Assembly: GCA_963650165.1 (NCBI GenBank)
Contig: CAVJKX010000039.1
Location: 1 to 11,176, forward strand
Reading direction: 5' to 3'
Origin: F23-B02 sp963650165
GTDB taxonomy: Bacteria > Bacillota > Clostridia > Oscillospirales > Oscillospiraceae
DNA: 11,176 nt
Shown: piece by piece, positions 5,593 to 11,176 of the stretch
Layout of the letters: the number at the start of each line of letters is the position of its first letter
How positions within the stretch are numbered: position 1 is the first letter of the stretch
Made by a program: the position numbers and the translations under genes
The notes under the pieces: generated by a model
Seen by the model: only the letters and a program-made list of their open reading frames with translations
What the model was told of the DNA's origin: nothing
The model's database searches: none

Positions 5593-7624
5593 TGCAATGA
5601 ACAAATTAAAGGACAAAACTTCAAATGTTGCTTCCGTCATACGTTCGGACATAAAGCGTCTGAGCAGGAGCGTCGTTGCGGTCGTCTGCGTTTTCGGTCT
5701 GGCTCTCATTCCCTGCCTGTACGCCTGGTTCAACATCATATCCAACTGGGACCCCTACACCCCCGATTCGACGCAGAACCTCACGATCGCCGTCGCAAGC
5801 GAGGACAAGGGCACGACCTTTCTCGGCATGGACTTCAACGTCGGCAATATAATCGTTGAAAAGCTCAAGAGCAACAATCAGATAGACTGGCAGTTTGTCG
5901 ACTCCGAGCAGGCCGTTCAGGACGGTCTGTACAGCGGCGACTACTACGCCGGTCTCGTTATCCCCGCCGACTTCAGCTCGGCCATGCTCGGCTTTACGGA
6001 CGGCGAATTTGAAAGTCCCGAGATCATTTATTACGATAACCAGAAGCTGAACGCCGTCGCTTCCCGCGTCACCGACCGCGCCCAGAGCATAGTAAAGGAT
6101 GAGGTAAACAGCATCTTCCTCGCCACTCTCGTGGACGAGATCTCGAATTTCACCTCGATGTTCTCCGGCATGAGCGGCAGCGGCACGCTTTCGCTCGATA
6201 ACCTCGACGATGAGCTTGAAAACATAAAGACCGATCTGCGCACCTATGTTTCCATCATGGACTCCATGGCTTCGGTCACGCAGTCGGCGCTGAACGTCAC
6301 TACGATGACCAGCAATCTTCTCCCCGACGTCGTAAAGATGCTCAACAACAGCCGCACTAGCATCGCCAACATGCAGGACAGGCTTGCCACCAGCAAGGAA
6401 AACGTCATCTACTCTGCCGATGCCATAAGGAACACCTCCGAGCAGCTGCGCAACACCATTGAGCGCCTCGACGAGGCCACGGGCGGCGATCCTGCCGAGG
6501 CGGGAAGCTCCTACATCGACTGGGACGCACTGTACGGCGAGGGCGGCATAAACGAGTACGAGGCCGAGATCCTCGACGACCTGTACTATGACGTTAACAA
6601 GCAGCTGCATCAGAGCGTTATCCGCTTTGACGATATACTCCAGCAGACCAACATAGACAGCAACCTCATAAATTCCATGACAACGCTCCAGAGCTCGCTC
6701 GATAACCTCGACTCGCTGATCGTTCAGATCCAGGGCGACGTTGACAGTCAGGCGATGACCCTGCAGCAGTTCACCTCCGCGCTCAGCTCCTGCACGCAGA
6801 GCATCAACAGCACCCGTGACGTCATGAACACCATGCTTGAGCTGGTGACGAACGTGCAGTCGAACGTAAACGAGCTCCGCTCGTCCGAGACGATCTCCGA
6901 CATCGTCGATCTTATGAACAACGACGTCAGCAGCCTTGTCGAGTACATCTCCTCCCCTGCCTCTCTCGAGGTCGTCAGGGTCTACGCGCTCGACCACTTC
7001 GGCTCGGGCATGGCTCCGTTCTACACCGTTCTGGCGATCTGGGCAAGCGCCCTGCTGAGCGTCAGCCTCATGCATCCGCACATCAAGAACCGCAATGAGT
7101 TCCCCACTCTGACTGTCACGGAGTCCTACTTCGGACGCTACTTTATTTTCTTTGCCATCGGTCAGCTCACGGCGCTCATAACGGCTCTCGGCAACCTCTA
7201 CTACATAGGCATACAGTGCTATAACCCCTTCCTGTTCTGGCTCGCGGCGGCACTGGCAAGCCTTGTCGCAACGCTTATAAACTACGGCTTCGTGTTTGCC
7301 CTCGGCAGCACGGGCGAGGCGCTTTCGATCATCGTTCTGGTAATTCAGGTCGCAGGCTCGGGCGGTACGTATCCCGTCGAGATGCTGCCGAAGTTCTTCC
7401 AGGTGCTCTACGGTGTGATGCCGTTCAAGTATTCGATGAACGCGATGCGCGAGACGATCGCCGGCAGCTACAACGGAACATATGCAAAGTGCATACTCGT
7501 TCTGCTGCTGATGGCCGTCATCGCCGTCCCTGCCGGAATACTGCTGCATGTCGTATGCAAACCCTACCTCAAGCGTTCGAACGCGAGCAAGGCAAACACC
7601 GCAGGCCTCATGCACGAAAGCTGA
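5585..7624 (+). CDS. YhgE/Pip-family membrane protein, smaller paralogue
   Basis: A 679-residue protein with the same layout as the larger one. One N-terminal helix (about 29-50) ends in LALIPCLYAWFNIISNWDPY. A roughly 420-residue extracytoplasmic region, predicted coiled-coil-rich with many N, S, T and Q residues, is followed by about five C-terminal helices (about 473-663) with GSGGTYPVEMLPKFF and YSMNAMRETIAG. The shorter ectodomain and diverged sequence show an old duplication rather than a recent copy. The two may form a heteromer. The ATG at 5585 overlaps the previous stop by eight bases and has only a weak ribosome binding site, which suggests coupled translation. An upstream in-frame start at 5498 would add a 29-residue basic stretch read out of frame from the previous gene and is rejected. 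ATG 5597 is a second choice. Confidence 0.85.
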   Translation: MSNAMNKLKDKTSNVASVIRSDIKRLSRSVVAVVCVFGLALIPCLYAWFNIISNWDPYTPDSTQNLTIAVASEDKGTTFLGMDFNVGNIIVEKLKSNNQIDWQFVDSEQAVQDGLYSGDYYAGLVIPADFSSAMLGFTDGEFESPEIIYYDNQKLNAVASRVTDRAQSIVKDEVNSIFLATLVDEISNFTSMFSGMSGSGTLSLDNLDDELENIKTDLRTYVSIMDSMASVTQSALNVTTMTSNLLPDVVKMLNNSRTSIANMQDRLATSKENVIYSADAIRNTSEQLRNTIERLDEATGGDPAEAGSSYIDWDALYGEGGINEYEAEILDDLYYDVNKQLHQSVIRFDDILQQTNIDSNLINSMTTLQSSLDNLDSLIVQIQGDVDSQAMTLQQFTSALSSCTQSINSTRDVMNTMLELVTNVQSNVNELRSSETISDIVDLMNNDVSSLVEYISSPASLEVVRVYALDHFGSGMAPFYTVLAIWASALLSVSLMHPHIKNRNEFPTLTVTESYFGRYFIFFAIGQLTALITALGNLYYIGIQCYNPFLFWLAAALASLVATLINYGFVFALGSTGEALSIIVLVIQVAGSGGTYPVEMLPKFFQVLYGVMPFKYSMNAMRETIAGSYNGTYAKCILVLLLMAVIAVPAGILLHVVCKPYLKRSNASKANTAGLMHES

Positions 7625-7653
7625 TAACAAAATTTTATATGCTATATAGAAAC

Positions 7654-7683
7654 GGCCCCGCAGACCGATCGGTCTGCGGGGCC
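7654..7683 (+). terminator. Perfect 30-base palindrome ending the YhgE/Pip operon
   Basis: GGCCCCGCAGACC (7654-7666), GATC, GGTCTGCGGGGCC (7671-7683): every base is paired except the central loop. It starts 30 bases after the last stop of the operon. No U-tract follows immediately (TCAGCATATC), but a T-run occurs about 25 bases later. It is read as a terminator, though termination may be inefficient or of a different type. Confidence 0.65.
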
Positions 7684-7800
7684 TCAGCATATCAAAAAGC
7701 CATATTTTTTGTCGATGTCGTCAAATAAGCGCCGATGAATTTGTACATTATGCCTGAAAGATAAGACGAGCTTTTTTTCATATTTTTTTGCTCGGGGGTA
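7684..7800 (+). other. Intergenic stretch upstream of the cysK promoter
   Basis: AT-rich, with T-runs near 7706-7712, 7772-7778 and 7783-7789. CGAGC (7767-7771) and GCTCG (7790-7794) flank an 18-base T-rich interval, giving a weak inverted repeat just before the -35 element. No gene was recognised. Confidence 0.4.
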
Positions 7801-7829
7801 TTGACAAACGGAGCACGCGGGCTTATACT
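7801..7829 (+). promoter_or_regulatory. Consensus sigma-A promoter of cysK
   Basis: TTGACA (7801-7806), a 17-base spacer and TATACT (7824-7829). Transcription should start near 7836, giving a leader of about 145 bases. The -10 hexamer lies inside one arm of an inverted repeat, so such a strong promoter is probably repressed under some condition. Confidence 0.8.
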
Positions 7830-7856
7830 ACTACCAACCTACGAAGTTAGTAGTAT
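7825..7856 (+). promoter_or_regulatory. Inverted-repeat operator over the cysK -10 and start site
   Basis: ATACTACTA (7825-7833) and TAGTAGTAT (7848-7856) are perfect 9-base arms around a 14-base centre. The repeat covers most of the -10 element and the predicted start site, where a bound repressor would block RNA polymerase. The Rrf2-family regulator encoded at 10604-11029 is the obvious candidate; other sulfur regulators cannot be excluded. Known: the Rrf2 regulator CymR represses cysteine-supply genes in Bacillus. Confidence 0.55.
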
Positions 7857-7881
7857 TTAATATTGAACCGAGGTCATGAAA

Positions 7882-7917
7882 ATGCCTGCATATATTGTCT
7901 TCCGATGTCGGGGCTAA
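7882..7917 (+). CDS. Possible leader peptide upstream of cysK
   Basis: An 11-codon reading frame, MPAYIVFRCRG, with GAGG (7870-7873) eight bases before its ATG. The single Cys codon (7906-7908) is the first three bases of a hairpin stem, TGTCGG (7906-7911) pairing with CCGACA (7924-7929). Ribosome stalling at this codon when cysteine is short could change leader folding. No U-tract follows the hairpin, so it is not a classical attenuator. This may be chance, as short frames are common. Confidence 0.3.
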   Translation: MPAYIVFRCRG

Positions 7918-7980
7918 GCTTTGCCGACACTCACATCAACAAAATCAAAATTTATCATTTAATTAAAAGGAGATAATATC

Positions 7981-8913
<933 letters not shown>

Positions 8914-8924
8914 TATAAATTTAA

Positions 8925-8955
8925 GCTGACAGGCGGCAAAGCACCGCCTGTCAGC
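8925..8955 (+). terminator. Hairpin after cysK
   Basis: GCTGACAGGCGG (8925-8936) and CCGCCTGTCAGC (8944-8955) form a perfect 12-bp stem with a 7-base loop. The sequence after it (ACCCATTATAC) has no U-tract, so it may be a weak terminator or an RNA-stabilising element, allowing some read-through into the HD-domain gene 33 bases on. Confidence 0.55.
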
Positions 8956-8988
8956 ACCCATTATACTTATTCACAGGAGGCTTTCCCG

Positions 8989-9558
8989 ATGATCCCGAAC
9001 AAAGAACAGGCGCTTGAGCTTTTGAAAAAGTACAATTCCGACCCCTTCCATATAAAGCACGGTCTTATCGTTTCCGGCGTTATGGAATACTTCGCAAACG
9101 AGCTCGGCTACGGCGACGAGGCCGACTTCTGGAGCGTTGTCGGTCTGCTGCACGACCTTGACTTTGAGCTCTACCCCGAGCAGCACTGCATCAAAAGCCA
9201 GGAGCTCATGCGCGAGGAGGGCCTCGACGAGCGGCTTATCCACGCGACGGCAAGCCACGGCTATGCGATAACCGTCGATATTGAGCCCGAGCATCTGATG
9301 GAAAAGGTTCTGTATGCAACCGATGAGCTCACGGGGCTGATCGGCGCGGTGGCGCTCATGCGCCCGTCAAAGAGCGTTCAGGATCTCGAGCTCAAGTCCG
9401 TAAAGAAGAAGTATAAGAGCGCTAATTTCGCGGCAGGCTGCTCGCGCGAGGTCATAGAGCGCGGCGCGGATATGCTCGGCTGGAGCCTTGAGGATCTCAT
9501 AAGCCGCACGATACTCGCAATGCGTGCGACTCCCGCGGCGACCTGGGCGGAAGAATGA
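8989..9558 (+). CDS. HD-domain metal-dependent phosphohydrolase
   Basis: A 189-residue soluble protein. HD-superfamily metal ligands can be read in order: H24 (HIKHGLIVSG), the doublet H55-D56 in GLLHDLDFE, H85 and/or H90 (LIHATASHGY), and D112 in YATDELTG. Such enzymes hydrolyse nucleotides or other phosphate esters using divalent metals; the substrate here is unknown. It resembles small HDIG hydrolases common in Clostridia. AGGAGG (8975-8980) is eight bases before the ATG. Its stop overlaps the mnmA start (ATGA), so the two are very likely co-translated, hinting at a link to tRNA or nucleotide metabolism, though such pairing can be incidental. No separate strong promoter was seen after the cysK hairpin. 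Confidence 0.85.
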   Translation: MIPNKEQALELLKKYNSDPFHIKHGLIVSGVMEYFANELGYGDEADFWSVVGLLHDLDFELYPEQHCIKSQELMREEGLDERLIHATASHGYAITVDIEPEHLMEKVLYATDELTGLIGAVALMRPSKSVQDLELKSVKKKYKSANFAAGCSREVIERGADMLGWSLEDLISRTILAMRATPAATWAEE

Positions 9559-10616
9559 AAGTTTTAGTTGCAATGAGCGGCGGCGTTGATTCCAGCGTCG
9601 CCGCAAAGCTTTTGCGCGGCATGGGGCACGAGTGCATCGGCTGCACGATGAAGCTTTTCGACAACTGCGACGCGGGGCTTTCGCGCGGAAAGACCTGCTG
9701 CAGTCTCGACGACGTCGAGGACGCGCGCAGCGTCGCGTTTGCGCTCGGCATGCGCTACTATGTGTTCAATTTCAAGTACGATTTCCGCGAAAAGGTGATA
9801 AAAAAATTTGCCGCCGCATACCTTGCGGGGCAAACGCCGAATCCTTGCATCGACTGCAACCGGTATATGAAATTCGACAAGCTCTTTGAGCGTGCACAGG
9901 TGCTCGGCTGCGGCAAGATAGCAACGGGTCACTACGCGCGCATTGAGTTTGACGGCGAAAGGTATCTGCTCAAAAAGGCAGTGGACGAGACGAAGGATCA
10001 GAGCTATGTTCTGTACATGCTCACGCAGGAGCAGCTTGCGCACTGCCTCTTCCCTCTCGGCGGACTCACTAAGAGCCAAACGCGCGATATCGCGGAGGCC
10101 TCCGGCCTTGTAAACGCCCGCAAGCCCGACAGTCAGGATATCTGCTTTGTGCCCGACGGCGACTACGCCGCAGCCATCGAGCGCCTGACGGGCAGGGCCG
10201 CCGCGCCCGGCAATTTTATTGACTCCGACGGCCGTGTTATCGGCACTCACCGCGGCATTACGCACTACACTATAGGCCAGCACCGCGGACTTGGGCTCTC
10301 GCTGCCGGAACGGCGCTATGTCTGCCGCATTGACGCGCAGCAAAACACCGTAACGCTCGGCAAAAGCGGTGAGCTTTATTCGCGCACCGTCCGCGTGTGC
10401 AGCTTTAACTGGATAAGCGGCAGAGCGCCGGCTGAGCCGATAAGATGCACGGCAAAGCTCCGCTACCGTCAGCCGGAGCAGCCGGCGACCGTCACGCCGA
10501 TCGGTGAGACCGAGGCGCTCATCTGCTTTGATACGCCGCAGCGCGCCGTCACGCCCGGTCAGGCGGCGGTGCTGTACGACGGCGACACGGTGCTCGGCGG
10601 CGGTCAGATAACGTAA
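9555..10616 (+). CDS. mnmA: tRNA-specific 2-thiouridylase MnmA
   Basis: A 353-residue cytosolic enzyme that installs the 2-thio group on wobble uridine 34 of Lys, Glu and Gln tRNAs, using ATP and sulfur relayed from a cysteine desulfurase. The PP-loop SGGVDSS (8-14) binds ATP. The catalytic cysteines are C101 in NPCIDCN (C98 forms a CxxC with it) and C197 in SQDICFV. TGHYARI (124-130) and IGQHRGLG are typical family blocks, and the C-terminal beta-barrel is present, so the protein is full length. A region with CC at 48-49 (TCCSLDDVEDARSVA) is common in clostridial forms. It starts at the ATG overlapping the HD-gene stop. The last 13 bases overlap the convergent rrf2 gene. The desulfurase partner is not in this window. 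Confidence 0.95.
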   Translation: MKVLVAMSGGVDSSVAAKLLRGMGHECIGCTMKLFDNCDAGLSRGKTCCSLDDVEDARSVAFALGMRYYVFNFKYDFREKVIKKFAAAYLAGQTPNPCIDCNRYMKFDKLFERAQVLGCGKIATGHYARIEFDGERYLLKKAVDETKDQSYVLYMLTQEQLAHCLFPLGGLTKSQTRDIAEASGLVNARKPDSQDICFVPDGDYAAAIERLTGRAAAPGNFIDSDGRVIGTHRGITHYTIGQHRGLGLSLPERRYVCRIDAQQNTVTLGKSGELYSRTVRVCSFNWISGRAPAEPIRCTAKLRYRQPEQPATVTPIGETEALICFDTPQRAVTPGQAAVLYDGDTVLGGGQIT

Positions 10617-11029
10617 TCTCCGCCGACGGGCGCGTTCATGAGGTCGGCAAGCGTTATACCTGAAAAATATTTTTTCGTGAGCTCATAGTAGCCCTCCCAC
10701 ACGGCCAGCGTGCGGCACTCGGCAGCGCGGTGGCAGGGCGGCGCATCGTCCTGAAGGCAGGACACCGGCGCAAGATCGCCCTCGGCAAGCTTGAGTATCT
10801 CCCACAGGCTGTACATCTCCGGGGCTCTTGTCAGCCTGTAGCCCCCGCCGATGCCGTGGACACTGTCTATAAGTCCCGCGCTCTTGAGCGAGGGCATTAT
10901 TTTTTCGATGTATTTAAGCGATATCTCCTGTCGTGCGGCAACCTCCTTCATGGGGATGTAACTGCCGTTGCTGTGCTCGGCAAGATCGAGCAGTATGCGT
11001 ATGGCATAGCGGCCTTTTGTTGATATCAT
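10604..11029 (-). CDS. Rrf2-family transcriptional regulator (CymR/IscR-like)
   Basis: A 141-residue protein with an N-terminal winged helix typical of the family: MISTKGRYAIRILLDLA, the recognition region around ISLKYIEKIMPSLKSAGLI (36-54), and the wing HGIGGGYRL (58-66). Three cysteines at 91, 99 and 105 form C-x7-C-x5-C, comparable to the Fe-S ligands of IscR (C-x5-C-x5-C), so a cluster or redox sensing is likely. Rrf2 proteins control Fe-S biogenesis (IscR) or cysteine supply (CymR); Bacillus CymR lacks this cysteine set, so the name is left open, but cysK and mnmA nearby point to sulfur. ATG 11029 is chosen because AGGTG sits six bases upstream and the family starts there. ATG 11050 overlaps the -10 element. 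The 3' end overlaps mnmA by 13 bases. Confidence 0.9.
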   Translation of the reverse strand: MISTKGRYAIRILLDLAEHSNGSYIPMKEVAARQEISLKYIEKIMPSLKSAGLIDSVHGIGGGYRLTRAPEMYSLWEILKLAEGDLAPVSCLQDDAPPCHRAAECRTLAVWEGYYELTKKYFSGITLADLMNAPVGGDYVI

Positions 11030-11048
11030 GTTTTTCACCTCTGCCGCC

Positions 11049-11078
11049 ATTATACAACCAATCCGGTAGGTAAATCAA
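11049..11078 (-). promoter_or_regulatory. Sigma-A promoter of rrf2, with possible operator
   Basis: On the minus strand TTGATT (11073-11078) and a perfect TATAAT (11049-11054) are 18 bases apart. Transcription would start near 11042, giving a leader of about 13 bases. The spacer contains ACC and GGT words in a loose dyad (ACCTACCGGATTGGTTGTA) that shares the word TTGGT and a nearby GTATAA with the complement of the cysK operator. Autoregulation is plausible, but the similarity is short. Confidence 0.6.
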
Positions 11079-11118
11079 CATTAAATTGATATATTCCGAA
11101 GCAAGCAATTTTTCTTTA

Positions 11119-11152
11119 CATTGTAGGAGTTACAATGATGAGAGACAGATAA
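11119..11152 (+). promoter_or_regulatory. Short inverted repeat and five-codon mini-ORF at the right edge
   Basis: CATTGTA (11119-11125) and TACAATG (11131-11137) are perfect 7-base arms around GGAGT. AGGAG (11125-11129) precedes ATG 11135, which opens only MMRDR before TAA (11150-11152). This could be an operator, an RNA hairpin presenting a ribosome binding site, or the leader of a gene beyond the window. No convincing promoter was seen. Confidence 0.25.
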
Positions 11153-11176
11153 GAAAAAAGGATAGCGAATAGGCGA

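Noticed and set aside
2570..7624. The YhgE/Pip operon as part of the Thoeris system, since Pip is a phage infection protein
   Set aside because: It has its own promoter and terminator and different codon usage, is separated by the minus-strand spore unit, and is of a family common in Firmicutes without defence links.
5621..7690. A 689-codon open frame on the minus strand opposite the smaller YhgE/Pip gene
   Set aside because: The plus strand encodes clear family motifs over the whole span. The minus-strand product is a V/D/R-rich composition typical of the antisense of a G/C-ending gene, with no domain or ribosome binding site.
7767..7794. CGAGC/GCTCG repeat with a T-rich interval as a terminator
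   Set aside because: The stem is only five base pairs with an 18-base loop and lies just before a promoter, so it is too weak to call.

Overview
The window looks like chromosomal DNA of an anaerobic, endospore-forming Firmicute of the class Clostridia, probably near the Oscillospiraceae/Ruminococcaceae. This is inferred from a minus-strand alpha/beta small acid-soluble spore protein, a small clostridial conserved protein, clostridial-type MnmA and Rrf2 proteins, strong AGGAG ribosome binding sites and consensus sigma-A promoters. No rRNA, tRNA, CRISPR array or insertion sequence was seen.

Left edge (1-1702): a defence island. The first bases, on the minus strand, encode a fragment that reads like part of a type I restriction specificity subunit (HsdS). 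Next comes a two-gene plus-strand operon: a 202-residue TIR-like protein and, overlapping it by four bases, a protein with two N-terminal membrane helices and a macro domain. TIR plus membrane-anchored macro protein is the architecture of a type II Thoeris anti-phage system. In that model the TIR enzyme makes a nucleotide signal on infection, the macro domain binds it, and the membrane part acts on the cell envelope. A strong hairpin closes the unit. These genes look AT-richer than the housekeeping genes to the right, which suggests acquisition.

1717-2319, minus strand: a spore unit of an alpha/beta SASP and a DUF6061-like protein, with a good candidate sigma-G promoter.

2434-7683, plus strand: a three-gene membrane operon from a near-consensus sigma-A promoter to a perfect 30-base palindromic terminator. 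It encodes two different YhgE/Pip-family proteins with large extracytoplasmic coiled-coil regions, separated by a small two-helix membrane protein.

7801-11054: a sulfur-metabolism neighbourhood. cysK (cysteine synthase) has a consensus promoter whose -10 region lies in a 9-base-arm inverted repeat, and a leader with a possible 11-codon peptide containing a Cys codon at the foot of a hairpin. An HD-domain hydrolase gene follows and overlaps mnmA (tRNA 2-thiouridylase) by ATGA. An Rrf2-family regulator with three C-terminal cysteines is convergent with mnmA and overlaps its end by 13 bases. The simplest model is that this Rrf2 protein senses sulfur or Fe-S status and controls cysK and perhaps itself. 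The last 120 bases hold only a short inverted repeat and a five-codon mini-ORF.
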